A stretch of 64,000 nucleotides of DNA from Paraburkholderia sp. CNPSo 3274 (GTDB lineage Bacteria > Pseudomonadota > Gammaproteobacteria > Burkholderiales > Burkholderiaceae), in contig NZ_JAMBPR010000012.1 in assembly GCF_024206475.1 (NCBI RefSeq), forward strand, positions 62,001-126,000. Reading direction: 5' to 3'. Made by a program: the position numbers and the translations under genes. Positions 29,961-38,803 of the stretch are shown one piece after another (position 1 is the stretch's first letter; every line of letters begins with the position of its first letter). Under the pieces are notes generated by a model that ran no database searches, was not told where the DNA came from, and saw only the letters and a list, made by a program, of their open reading frames with translations.

Positions 29961-30065
29961 CGGCCATCCGCGGGGCGGCCATCCGCGGGACGCCCATCCG
30001 TGGGACGCCCATCCGCGGGACGCCCATCCGCGGGACGCCCATCCGTGGGACGCCCATCCATGAAG
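29961..30065. repeat. 15-bp tandem repeat, seven units
   Basis: Seven consecutive 15-bp units, consensus CGCCCATCCGCGGGA, run without gaps; the first two carry CGG for CGC, two have T for C at position 11, and the last is diverged. The array is in the 407-bp gap between divergent wzx and the next glycosyltransferase, 147 bp before that gene's chosen ATG. Fifteen is a multiple of three, so the frame upstream of the glycosyltransferase would stay open through it. The rest of the gap shows only a possible weak promoter (TTGCGC at 30162, TAATAA at 30187, 19-nt spacing). Confidence 0.95.
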
Positions 30066-30211
30066 CGAGCGTCCGCGTGGCGGCCTTTCACGAATATTCA
30101 GGCGGTCGGCATATCCCCAGGCTTTTTCGGCCACCCTGCCCCGCAATCTGGCGCATGCCGCTTGCGCACCACTGCTATTTTGTTCGTAATAATGCTCATC
30201 GGGCCTCCCGC

Positions 30212-31510
30212 ATGGAAAACGTGTCGATCGCCAGATATCGCAACGCCGACCCTAACACCCCGGACGCCGCCGCACTGTGCGACGTCGAGGTGTCCGAGCC
30301 TCCCGGCACGCGCGCATCGGTTGGCGGCGACTGGATCGCCATCATCGAGCCGAACTTCACAGGCCACCGCTGGCGCTACGTCGAGTGGATCGCGCAGGCG
30401 TGCGTGGAAGCCGGGCACCGCTGCCTCGTTGTCACCGATACCGGGTACGCGGACCATCCGCTCGCGCAGCGCATCGTGCGCGAAGCGCGGCCTGATCTGC
30501 GCCTCGTACTGCTCGACCTGCACACCGTTCCGCCCGGCCCGCATTTCGCGGCGAGCGTGTACATGCGCTTTCGCAACTTCTATGCGCGCGCGTTTCGTCA
30601 GGTAAGCAAAACGATGCACGTGCGGCTCGTCATCGCGCCCTACGCCGACTACTTCTTCTACACGCTCGCGGGGTTCGACTCGCCATTCGGCGAGACGCCG
30701 TGGATCGCCATCGTCATGGGCATGACGTTTCATCATGCGCGCATCGGCTTGCGCACGCCGCGCCGGCGCTTCGTCGACATGGCCAAGGCGGCGCTGTTTC
30801 GCCGCGCCATGCGCTCGCGCGGGCTGCGCGAACTCTTCACGATCGACCCGACGCTGCCCGACTGGTTCGCGGCCACGAAGCCCCAGCGTGCTGCGCCGCT
30901 CAGCTATCTGGCCGACCCGTTTCCCGAAATCGAAGGTATAGACCCCGTGTTCGCGCGCGAGCAGCTGAAGCTCGACGCGCATACACGCTATCTGCTCGTG
31001 TACGGTGCGATCGGCGAACGCAAGGGCATTCGCGAACTGATACAAGCGCTCGCGCACAAGCGCGATGCGCCGTGCCTCGTGATCGCGGGCCAGCAGGACG
31101 ACGAAACACGCGCGTTCATCGACGCCCACGCGCCGCAACTCGCGAGCGCACCGGTAATCTTCAACCAGTTCATCTCCGACGAGATGGAGCGCGAACTCTT
31201 TTCCGCTTGCGACGCCGTGTGGCTCGGCTACAAGCAGCACTACGGCATGAGTGGCGTGCTCGTGCAGGCGTACCGCTTCCGCAAGCCCGTGGTGGCCAGC
31301 GCCGACGGCCTGATCGGCTGGTATTGCCGCGACGGCGCACTCGGCCCCCTGCTCGACGACCTCGAGCCCGCCACCATCGCGCACGCGCTCGACGCGCTCG
31401 CGCAGCGCTGGCGCGCAGGCGCGAACGCCGCGCAGACCACGGGCGAACACCTGCTTTCGTGCAACACGCTCGAACAGTTCAAGCGCACGCTGCAGGCCGC
31501 GATGGCGTAA
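30212..31510 (+). CDS. glycosyltransferase (GT-B fold, family 4-like)
   Basis: The protein is 432 aa from ATG 30212. It begins with a variable segment and then IAIIEPNFTGHRWRYVEWIA. The second half carries YLLVYGAIGERKGIRELIQAL and a donor-site region KQHYGMSGVLVQAYRFRKPVV, which resembles the C-terminal domain of GT4 enzymes. An in-frame ATG at 29870 would add 114 residues, including a repetitive stretch encoded by the 15-bp array; those codons look non-coding, so I kept the shorter form. Donor and acceptor are unknown. Confidence 0.75.
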   Translation: MENVSIARYRNADPNTPDAAALCDVEVSEPPGTRASVGGDWIAIIEPNFTGHRWRYVEWIAQACVEAGHRCLVVTDTGYADHPLAQRIVREARPDLRLVLLDLHTVPPGPHFAASVYMRFRNFYARAFRQVSKTMHVRLVIAPYADYFFYTLAGFDSPFGETPWIAIVMGMTFHHARIGLRTPRRRFVDMAKAALFRRAMRSRGLRELFTIDPTLPDWFAATKPQRAAPLSYLADPFPEIEGIDPVFAREQLKLDAHTRYLLVYGAIGERKGIRELIQALAHKRDAPCLVIAGQQDDETRAFIDAHAPQLASAPVIFNQFISDEMERELFSACDAVWLGYKQHYGMSGVLVQAYRFRKPVVASADGLIGWYCRDGALGPLLDDLEPATIAHALDALAQRWRAGANAAQTTGEHLLSCNTLEQFKRTLQAAMA

Positions 31511-31561
31511 GCGCTCGGAAGCGCCAATCGATATCCAGCAAAACGAATCAGTTCGACTCCG

Positions 31562-32725
31562 TCACGCGACGCCTTCGATCTTGTTGTCCCCTGCGCTCGC
31601 GTTGGGCCGCTCGGCGGGGACGGCTCCGCGCGTGTCGGGGAACATCGCCTCGCGCAGGCGCAGGAACGGGAACTCGACGGCGCGCGTGGTGAGATAGCCC
31701 AGCACCGAAGCAATGACGAACTGCGCGACGATCACGACCGGCCAGGCGGCGAGCGGCGCCACACCGAGCGCGCTTGCCTTGTGGATCAGATAGTCGCCGG
31801 GCGCGAGCGCGAGCGAATGCCAGAGGTAGATGCCGTACGAGTACACGCCGAGCCACGCGAGCGCGCGATACACCCATGTCGTGCGCAATCTGCCCGAATG
31901 TTCGAGCACGAGCATGATGAGAGCGCAAAAGCCGACGGCCTGTATCGTGTAGCCAACGCTCTCGTCGAGCGCGACGTCGGGCGTCGCGAAGATGAGCCAG
32001 GCGAGAAGCAGCCCCACCGCGCCGAACAGCCAGCGCTTCTTCGCGACAAGCACGCGCCAGAGTTCGGGCTTCATCCAGTAGACGGTCGCGAGTATGACGC
32101 CGATGAGCAGGCTGTCCATGCGGTACTGCGTGTAGTTGAACGCCCCGACGAGATCGCCGTGCGATACCGCGATGCAACGCGCGCTCAAGACGACCGCGCA
32201 GAGGCCGACCATCACGGCGATCAGCGCATTCGCGCGCAGCCGGAAGTGCGCGAGCAGGATCAAGAGCGCGGGCAGGAACAGATAGAAGTGTTCTTCGACA
32301 GCGAGGCTCCACGTTTGCGCAATGGAGGTGCCGAAGTAATTCTGCATATGTGTGAGGTTCTGCCAGAGGAACGTGTCGGGCCGATGGCGGCCGGCAAGCA
32401 GGTGAAACAAAATCAGTGCGTAGTACGCGGGCCAGATCTTGAAGATCCGCCGCACGATGAAGCGGCGCGCGCCGATGTGGCCTGTTTGCGAGTATTGGCG
32501 CAGCAGCAGCCCTCCCACGAGAAAGCCGCTTAATGTGAAGAAAAGATTCACGCCTTCGTGGCCGAAGCTTTTCAGCGGGTACTCGATGAAGCTTACCCAC
32601 GGATGGCCCGTGCGCACCGTGTGGAAGTGGTAGCCCATCACGACGAAGATCGCGATGCCACGCACGAAGTCCAGCTCGACGGAACGCCCTTTCGTCGGCT
32701 GTCTCGCTCCGTGTAGTCGCTTCAT
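31562..32725 (-). CDS. membrane acyltransferase, acyltransferase 3 (OafA/NodX) family
   Basis: The 387-aa integral membrane protein starts with the family hallmark ELDFVRGIAIFVVMGYHFH (His33 as catalytic candidate), then FFTLSGFLVGGLLLRQ, and has about ten hydrophobic helices. Such enzymes O-acetylate or otherwise acylate exported polysaccharide from the cytoplasmic membrane. It is convergent with the preceding glycosyltransferase (51-bp gap) and divergent from the polymerase gene. The acyl group and sugar acceptor are not readable. Confidence 0.88.
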   Translation of the reverse strand: MKRLHGARQPTKGRSVELDFVRGIAIFVVMGYHFHTVRTGHPWVSFIEYPLKSFGHEGVNLFFTLSGFLVGGLLLRQYSQTGHIGARRFIVRRIFKIWPAYYALILFHLLAGRHRPDTFLWQNLTHMQNYFGTSIAQTWSLAVEEHFYLFLPALLILLAHFRLRANALIAVMVGLCAVVLSARCIAVSHGDLVGAFNYTQYRMDSLLIGVILATVYWMKPELWRVLVAKKRWLFGAVGLLLAWLIFATPDVALDESVGYTIQAVGFCALIMLVLEHSGRLRTTWVYRALAWLGVYSYGIYLWHSLALAPGDYLIHKASALGVAPLAAWPVVIVAQFVIASVLGYLTTRAVEFPFLRLREAMFPDTRGAVPAERPNASAGDNKIEGVA

Positions 32726-33038
32726 GATCCTTCCCTCGCTTCGTCCATGCCGGATTCTTGCGCAAGGCAGACGATGAAAAACTTACTCCTGCCGGCCCCA
32801 TCATGGACACAGGCGCCGTGCAGCGTGCGCCAAGTTCCCGCCCTTCTCGGCCAGGTGTGTGGGCGAAACCACATGCCAAATCAGAATTTTTTTCCTGCCG
32901 CCACAACCCTGCCGCTTCCCGCCACGCTCGTGCGCAAGCCGCTTACGGCGTTTTATATTGAGTCGAGCCAACGCGTGCGGCGCGCATGTATTTTGCGCAA
33001 CGTATGCGACCCTATGCACCGCACCGGGAGAAACGCCG
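32726..33038. other. acyltransferase-wzy divergent intergenic region
   Basis: These 313 bp must hold two promoters. A TATATT box (32954-32959) is 80 bp before the polymerase ATG, but its -35 partner (TGCGCA, 17 nt upstream) is weak. An open frame running through it in phase with wzy lacks a ribosome-binding site and family similarity. Confidence 0.4.
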
Positions 33039-34436
33039 ATGCGAAACAAACATGCTGCACTATGGCTCTGGGTGTGCCTCGTGCCTCTCGCTTTCGACTA
33101 CAAGGCACCGGACTCCCAGTTCGGCCACGGCGCGCAATGGCTGGTCGTCATGCCGGCCCTGGCAGGCGCGCTCATTCTCGCGATGATCGGCCCGCGCTTC
33201 GCGCGTCCGACGCGGCTGCGCTCGTTCGTGACGGGCGCGCTCGTAGCGAGCCTCGTCGGCAGTCTCGTTGCGCAATTGCTGCAGCACAATCCGGTTGGCC
33301 AATACCTGCGCGTGATCCTGCCATTTTTGCTGTTCGTGCTTGGGTACTGGGCCATGTGCCGCCCGTGGCATCCCTTTCGCGTCATGCAGATGCAGCGCGC
33401 CCTCTATTACGCGAACGTGCTTTGCCTCGTGTTCACGTTCCTCTTCGGCTTGCTGGCAGTCGGCGGTCCGCTCGCCGACATTCGTTTCCGCATTGTCTCG
33501 CCGACCATGCTCGCGCTGCAGGCCATGCTGTTGCATCAGTTCATCGTCGCGCGGCGCTTCAACATAACGATGGTGCTCGTGTTCCTCGCGACGCTCGTCG
33601 TCGAATTGCTGAGTGTCACGCGCAGCCTGCTGCTCGCGACCATTCTGCTCGCCATGTTTGCGGCGTGGCTCGCCTCACCGTCAATCAGCCATCTGATCAA
33701 ATCGTTTTTCCGCACGGGCATCGCGCTTTCATTCGTTGTAGCGCTGGGCGTGGGAACGGCCTGGCTCTTCCCGTCCATCACAGAACACTGGACGCAGCGC
33801 GTGACGGCCGCGCAGAACTCGGATTCCGACCGCGATCCGACCACGGTCACGCGTATTGCGGAGATGCGCGACCAGTACGACCAGGTCACCGAATCGGTGG
33901 AATCGGTACTGTTCGGCAAGGGTTATGGCCACCTCTACCGCTATTCGCCCATTTACTACCAGTACGTGAATCAGACCTTCAGCAAGGACGATTACTTCAA
34001 CACGAGCGACTGGGTGGCGGGCCACAACTTCTGGGTGTACCAGCTCTACGCCGAAGGCATCGTGTTCGGCGGCTGCATGCCGATCGCAGTGATCATCGCG
34101 CTCATCGTCGCGGGCCGTGCATTCAGACGATGGCGCCGCATTGCGCCGCGTCACCCGATGCTCATGCCGCTCAGCATGGCGCTCCTCGTGCTCGCCGCGC
34201 TGCCGGGCGCGTCGATCGGCGGCAATCCGCTCGGCACACGTTTCTCGGGCCTCGTGTACGGCCTCGCGCTCGGACTCATCGTCGCGCTGTATTCGCAGCT
34301 TCATTACCGCATTGACCTTCAACGCAAGCGCCAGCGCCTGCACCCGTCCTACGGGCGCGAGCCTGCCTTCCGACCCACGGCGCCCGCGGCGGCGCCGGTG
34401 CCGCTCACCACGTATGCGACTCCGGAGCCTCGATGA
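33039..34436 (+). CDS. wzy: O-antigen/exopolysaccharide polymerase, Wzy-like
   Basis: The 465-aa protein has about ten to twelve membrane helices and one large loop containing GHNFWVYQLYAEGIVFGG, near residue 325. This GHN-x-(F/W)-L/V...E-G motif is characteristic of the Wzy/WaaL ligase-polymerase superfamily. It would join flipped repeat units in the periplasm. ATG 33039 is preceded by GGGAG at 9 nt. Its TGA stop overlaps the start of the next gene (ATGA). WaaL-type ligase activity cannot be excluded by sequence, but the genetic context favours polymerase. Confidence 0.8.
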   Translation: MRNKHAALWLWVCLVPLAFDYKAPDSQFGHGAQWLVVMPALAGALILAMIGPRFARPTRLRSFVTGALVASLVGSLVAQLLQHNPVGQYLRVILPFLLFVLGYWAMCRPWHPFRVMQMQRALYYANVLCLVFTFLFGLLAVGGPLADIRFRIVSPTMLALQAMLLHQFIVARRFNITMVLVFLATLVVELLSVTRSLLLATILLAMFAAWLASPSISHLIKSFFRTGIALSFVVALGVGTAWLFPSITEHWTQRVTAAQNSDSDRDPTTVTRIAEMRDQYDQVTESVESVLFGKGYGHLYRYSPIYYQYVNQTFSKDDYFNTSDWVAGHNFWVYQLYAEGIVFGGCMPIAVIIALIVAGRAFRRWRRIAPRHPMLMPLSMALLVLAALPGASIGGNPLGTRFSGLVYGLALGLIVALYSQLHYRIDLQRKRQRLHPSYGREPAFRPTAPAAAPVPLTTYATPEPR

Positions 34437-35662
34437 AAATCCTGCATCTCGTGTCCACGGTCGACCCCCGTTCGGGCGGCCCGATTGAGGGCGTTCGCCA
34501 GAGCGGTCTCGCGATGACGGCGCTCGATCACCAGATCGAGGTGGCCTCGCTCGACCCGATCGACGCGCCTTATGTACGCGAATTCCCGCTCCCGCTCCAC
34601 GCGTTGGGCCCGAGCCGTGGGCACTACGGATACTGCGCGGGCTACGTGCCGTGGCTGCGCGCGAACGCGAGGCGCTTCGACGCGGCGATCGTGCACGGGC
34701 TCTGGCAATACCACGGCTTCGGCGCGTGGCGCGCGCTGCGCCACGCCCAGGTGCCGTACTACGTGTACACGCACGGAATGCTCGACCCGTGGTTCAAAGC
34801 CACCTATCCGGTCAAGCATTTGAAGAAATGGGCTTACTGGCCATGGGCCGATTTCCGCGTGCTGCGCGACGCCTCCGCCGTGATCTTCACGACCGACGAA
34901 GAACGCCTGCTCGCGCGCGAATCGTTTTGGCTGTACCGCGCCAACGAGCGCGTCGTGCCGTTCGGCACCACTGCGCCCCACGAGGACCCGGACACGTTGC
35001 GCGAAGCCTTCCTGCAAGAGTCGCCGCATTTGCGCAACAAGCGCATCGTGCTGTTTCTCGGGCGTCTGCACCCGAAAAAGGGTTGCGACGTGCTGGTTCA
35101 CGCGTTCGCCGACCATGCGCGCGAAACGCCGGATGCGCACCTACTGATCGCGGGGCCCGACAAGGGCAACTGGCAACCCGCGCTGCAAGCGATGGCGCAG
35201 TCGCACGGCATCACGCATCGCATCAGCTGGCCGGGCATGCTGCAGGGCAACCTGAAGTGGGGCGCGTTTTTTGCTAGCGACGTGTTCGTGCTGCCTTCGC
35301 ACCAGGAGAACTTCGGCGTTTCCGTAGCGGAGGCGCTGGCGTGCGGGCTGCCCGCACTGGTCTCGGACAAGGTAGGCGTCTGGCGCGAGATCGACGAGGA
35401 CGGCGCGGGGTTCGTTGCGCCCGACACGGTCGCCGGCACGCAGCGGAACTTCGCCTCATGGCGCGCTCTCGACGAGCGCGCGCGCGACACGATGCGCGCT
35501 CAGGCGCGGCGCACGTTCGACGCGCGCTTCGCGATGGACGGCATGGTGCGATCGCTGCTGGGCTTGTTGCAGGAACATCCGTCGCACGCTGGCGCGCGAT
35601 TTCGCCCAGGGCGCCCGATGAGCGCCATGGCGCAGGGCGAACCCGCGGAGCAGGCTGAATAA
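34433..35662 (+). CDS. glycosyltransferase family 4
   Basis: The 409-aa GT-B enzyme begins MKILHLVSTVDPRSGGP. The donor domain shows FLGRLHPKKGCDVLVHAFA, then HLLIAGPDKG, and the E-x7-E pair in ENFGVSVAEALACGLP (around residue 290). The start overlaps the wzy stop by four bases, so the two are translationally coupled. The last 25 residues are low-complexity. Linkage specificity is unknown. Confidence 0.9.
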   Translation: MKILHLVSTVDPRSGGPIEGVRQSGLAMTALDHQIEVASLDPIDAPYVREFPLPLHALGPSRGHYGYCAGYVPWLRANARRFDAAIVHGLWQYHGFGAWRALRHAQVPYYVYTHGMLDPWFKATYPVKHLKKWAYWPWADFRVLRDASAVIFTTDEERLLARESFWLYRANERVVPFGTTAPHEDPDTLREAFLQESPHLRNKRIVLFLGRLHPKKGCDVLVHAFADHARETPDAHLLIAGPDKGNWQPALQAMAQSHGITHRISWPGMLQGNLKWGAFFASDVFVLPSHQENFGVSVAEALACGLPALVSDKVGVWREIDEDGAGFVAPDTVAGTQRNFASWRALDERARDTMRAQARRTFDARFAMDGMVRSLLGLLQEHPSHAGARFRPGRPMSAMAQGEPAEQAE

Positions 35663-35813
35663 GCGGAAAAAAAGCGGCGTTAGGTAGCGGAAATAGTAGG
35701 GATTGGCAGGGGTGACGAAGCAACGCAGCTGAAGCGTCATAACGAGTCGAACGATGAGCCCGCGTTGCACTTTCGTGGCGATGTGCGAATCCTGTTAGTA
35801 AGGGGGCGAGACT

Positions 35814-37079
35814 ATGTTAAACAGCACACCTGATTGTTCCGGCGGCTTGGCCGCGGATGCAACTGCAGCAACCGCGAAGCAGCACGCACGCAGTTTGCGC
35901 AGATCATTGGCGGGCCGCGCACGGGCGGCCATGGCGACGATGGTGACCATGGCGGCAGCCGCGACCCTGATTTCGGGCTGCGGGCTCTCGCCTGGCATGA
36001 CGGCGCCATCGAGCGTCACACAGGCAAGGGCCGCGACCGACGCCTCGCGCACGGGCGCAAAGGGCGATCAACCACCACCAGGCGCGCTCGTCGAGATCAA
36101 CAACGAACTGGTCGCGAAGGAAGCGGCGTCGAGACCGACGACTGTCCCGACAAACGTCGAGACGCTGTTCGGCACGCCCAAGCCGTATACGCTCGGGCCC
36201 GGCGACGTGCTCAGCATCGTCGTGTGGGATCACCCCGAGATGAACCTGCCGACGAACGGCGGTGGTGGCAGCAACGGCGCGCAGGATCAGAGTGCGAGCC
36301 AGGTGCAGTCGGGCTATACCGTCGACTCGTCGGGTGCGATCCAGGTGGCCTACGTGGGTCCGATCCACGTGGCGGGGCTCACCGAGATGCAAGCCCGCGA
36401 CCTGGTGTCGAAGAAGCTCGCCTACTACCTGAACAAACCGCAGGTGACGCTGCGCATCGAGTCGTATCGCAGCCGGCGCGTGTATGTGGACGGCGAAGTA
36501 CGCACGCCTGGCCTCATGGTGCTCAACGACATGACGATGTCACTGCCCGAGGCGATCAACCGCGCGGGCGGCTTCACGGCGGCTGGCGACCGCTCACGGG
36601 TTAGCGTGACACGCGACGACAAGACGATCATGGTGAACATTCCCGACATGATCAAAAAAGGCGTGAACCCGGACAAAATCCTGCTGCAGAACGGCGACCT
36701 CGTGCGCGTGTATTCGGCGAACGAAAGCCGCGTGTTCGTGCTGGGCGAAGTCGGGCACCCTGGGCCCCTTCCGTTCGATAACGGCCACCTCTCGCTGAAC
36801 GACGCGCTAGGCAACGCAGGCGGCGTCAGCCAGGGTTCGGGCGACGCCTCGCAAGTGTATGTGGTGCGCGGGCAAAAGGAAGGGCACCGTACGGTCTTCC
36901 ACCTCGACGCGTCGTCGCCGGAAGCCATGGCCACGGCCGACGAGTTCGAGCTGCAGCCGAACGATGTCGTGTTCGTCGACGCGTCAGCGCTCGTGAAGTG
37001 GAGCCGCGTCATCAACCTGATCCTGCCGAGTACGCAGGCGGCCGCGGCGGGCCGGGCGGTGGGTTACGGCGGGTTCTAG
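35814..37079 (+). CDS. wza: polysaccharide export outer-membrane lipoprotein, Wza family
   Basis: The 421-aa protein has a lipoprotein signal with the lipobox LISGC (Cys56) after a long basic n-region. The Poly_export domain follows (GPGDVLSIVVWDHPE, then GYTVDSSGAIQVAYVGPI), then two SLBB-type repeats (RRVYVDGEVRTPG and RVFVLGEVGHPG). It would form the outer-membrane pore of the Wza-Wzc channel. ATG 35814 follows GGGGGCGAG; internal Met residues at 40 and 43 would give a more usual signal length. Confidence 0.93.
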   Translation: MLNSTPDCSGGLAADATAATAKQHARSLRRSLAGRARAAMATMVTMAAAATLISGCGLSPGMTAPSSVTQARAATDASRTGAKGDQPPPGALVEINNELVAKEAASRPTTVPTNVETLFGTPKPYTLGPGDVLSIVVWDHPEMNLPTNGGGGSNGAQDQSASQVQSGYTVDSSGAIQVAYVGPIHVAGLTEMQARDLVSKKLAYYLNKPQVTLRIESYRSRRVYVDGEVRTPGLMVLNDMTMSLPEAINRAGGFTAAGDRSRVSVTRDDKTIMVNIPDMIKKGVNPDKILLQNGDLVRVYSANESRVFVLGEVGHPGPLPFDNGHLSLNDALGNAGGVSQGSGDASQVYVVRGQKEGHRTVFHLDASSPEAMATADEFELQPNDVVFVDASALVKWSRVINLILPSTQAAAAGRAVGYGGF

Positions 37080-37095
37080 CCGGGGGTTCGTATGA

Positions 37096-37125
37096 GTATG
37101 AGCAGGCCTTCGGGCCTGCTCATAC
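37096..37125. terminator. long perfect hairpin between convergent wza and wcaF
   Basis: A 13-bp perfect stem (GTATGAGCAGGCC, 37096-37108, with GGCCTGCTCATAC, 37113-37125) closes a TTCG tetraloop. There is no T-run, so it may be a processed or factor-dependent terminator serving both strands. Confidence 0.6.
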
Positions 37126-37166
37126 GACGAATGAATCTGCTTGAAGTGAGCCAGCCTCGCGCCGCC

Positions 37167-37868
37167 TTATGTCTTGGGCGGCTTGCTTTCCTCAAAACGC
37201 CAGCGGATAAAGCGGCACGGATTGCCGCCATACACGCCGCCGGCTTCCAGTGAACGATGCACGACGGAGAGCGGCGTGACGACCGCCGAGCGTCCGATCG
37301 TCACGCCCATCTGCACCACGCATTTCGACGAGACCCACGCACCGTCCTCGATCACGATCGGCGCGACGTGCAGATCCATGTTCGTGCGCATGTCGTGCGA
37401 GCCGGCGCTGAGAAACGCGCCCTGCGAAAGGCAGACGTTCGAGCCGATGCGGATAGGCGCCTGGTTGTAAATCCACACGTCCACGCCAATCCAGCAGTTG
37501 TCGCCCATTTCCAGATTCCACGGCGCCTTCACGCGCATGGGGTGCACGAGGCGGCAGCCCTCGCCGACCTTCGCGCCGAACAGGCGCAGCAAGCCCACGC
37601 GCAGCGCGGAGAGCGGCAGCAGACGATTGTCGAGCACGCAGGTCTCGACCAGATACCACGCGGCCTGTACGAGCTTGCCACGGCGCGCGACATAGTTGCC
37701 CTTGCTCGCATGACTCAAATCGATCACGCGGATTTCCGCGGTTCGTGCGTCATTTGCGGCGCGCGGCGGCGCGACGCCTGCGGGCGGCGCTTCGTCCGCC
37801 CCATCCCTGCGCCCGGCCGCGCCGACGCTCCCGTTGAGGGCCCCTAGACCTTCGACCGCTTCCGTCAT
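37167..37868 (-). CDS. wcaF: WcaF-like polysaccharide acetyltransferase (left-handed beta-helix)
   Basis: The 233-aa protein has a Pro/Ala-rich start (residues 1-45) and then a hexapeptide-repeat fold: CWIGVDVWIYNQAPIRIGSN, LSQGAFLSAGSHD, APIVIEDGAWVSSKCVV and GGVYGGNPCRFIRW are diagnostic (each quoted separately). Family members add acetyl groups from acetyl-CoA to sugars such as fucose in colanic acid. The presence of fcl and gmd in the same locus fits such a substrate, but the acceptor is inferred. It is convergent with wza. Confidence 0.85.
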   Translation of the reverse strand: MTEAVEGLGALNGSVGAAGRRDGADEAPPAGVAPPRAANDARTAEIRVIDLSHASKGNYVARRGKLVQAAWYLVETCVLDNRLLPLSALRVGLLRLFGAKVGEGCRLVHPMRVKAPWNLEMGDNCWIGVDVWIYNQAPIRIGSNVCLSQGAFLSAGSHDMRTNMDLHVAPIVIEDGAWVSSKCVVQMGVTIGRSAVVTPLSVVHRSLEAGGVYGGNPCRFIRWRFEESKPPKT

Positions 37869-38097
37869 GAACGCTCCTTGCCCATCCGGGTCGGTTCCCT
37901 ATTGTCTTCCTGAGGGTTGCAAGCCCTGACGGCCAGCACAACGGGACGCATCAAACCACGATTTCATTATCGGGCGGCCACCGCATCGCCTCGCACGCGT
38001 GGCCGACACGGCAGGGGTTTTGGCGCAGCGGCGCGACGCGGCGTGGGCAACATGAAGGCTTGACGCCGCATGGTTCGCGGCGCGCGGGATCAATGCC

Positions 38098-38745
38098 ATG
38101 TCCAGCTTTTATCGTCATCAGCTTGCACCCTATATGTTCGCCGCCGCGCTGCAAGCCGCGTGCGCCGCATGGCCGTGCGCGGTGTTGGCACAAAACGCCC
38201 CGCCCGGCACCGCCACCGGCGGCTCCCCCGCTGCTGCGAGTGGCCAGAGTAGCCAGAGCACCCAGGGCGACACCCTCTCCAACGCCGTGCAGCGCCAGCA
38301 ACTGGACGAACAGCGCCTGCTCGGCGGCCCGCGCACTTCGGGCAACCCATACAGCGTGACCCCGTACAACAGCAACGGCGCTTCGCCAGACGACGCGCAA
38401 GACGCGCTCACGAACGAAAAGCACATGCACGTCGTCACGCCAGGGGATTACGCAGCGAGCGCGGCGAGCGCCTCTGGCGGCAGTGACAGAGGCAGCGCTT
38501 CGAGCGGCGGCGGCAGGAGCGCCGCGAATCACAGCAGGATCGGCTCTAACGGCATGTCGCGCGCCGGCAGCGCGGTGACGAGGAGCACTGCCGGTGGCGG
38601 TGCGAGGGGAAGTCGCTCGACGGCCGGCTATGATTACGGCGCTGCCCAAACCTCTCCAACCGCCCAGGTCTATGGCAATCCGTATAGCAGCCCGTACGGG
38701 TCGCCGGACCAGTCCAGCTCGGATCTGTACAAGTCGCCCTGGTAG
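38098..38745 (+). CDS. Ser/Gly-rich exported protein of unknown function
   Basis: The 215-aa protein starts with a signal-peptide-like stretch (YMFAAALQAACAAWPCAVLA, cleavage expected after AQA or LAQ around residue 32). The mature part is rich in Ser, Gly and Ala, with a repeated NPY/SPY flavour near the end (NPYSSPYGSPDQSS). It has no recognised domain. It sits inside the polysaccharide locus between wcaF and wcaI, and is closed by a strong hairpin, so it is probably transcribed alone. The composition suggests an unstructured secreted or surface protein. Confidence 0.7.
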   Translation: MSSFYRHQLAPYMFAAALQAACAAWPCAVLAQNAPPGTATGGSPAAASGQSSQSTQGDTLSNAVQRQQLDEQRLLGGPRTSGNPYSVTPYNSNGASPDDAQDALTNEKHMHVVTPGDYAASAASASGGSDRGSASSGGGRSAANHSRIGSNGMSRAGSAVTRSTAGGGARGSRSTAGYDYGAAQTSPTAQVYGNPYSSPYGSPDQSSSDLYKSPW

Positions 38746-38767
38746 GTTCTGCTAGCGGTCCGAGACA

Positions 38768-38795
38768 GCCCAAGGCCGCAGTCGCGGCCTTGGGC
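38768..38795. terminator. hairpin between convergent exported-protein gene and wcaI
   Basis: A 12-bp perfect stem (GCCCAAGGCCGC, 38768-38779, with GCGGCCTTGGGC, 38784-38795) has a 4-nt loop (AGTC). There is no clear T-run on either strand. The position between two convergent stops supports a shared terminator role. Confidence 0.6.
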
Positions 38796-38803
38796 GCTGA
38801 CGA

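Noticed and set aside
29961..30065. CRISPR-like array
   Set aside because: Units are 15 bp and contiguous with no spacers, so this is a simple tandem repeat.
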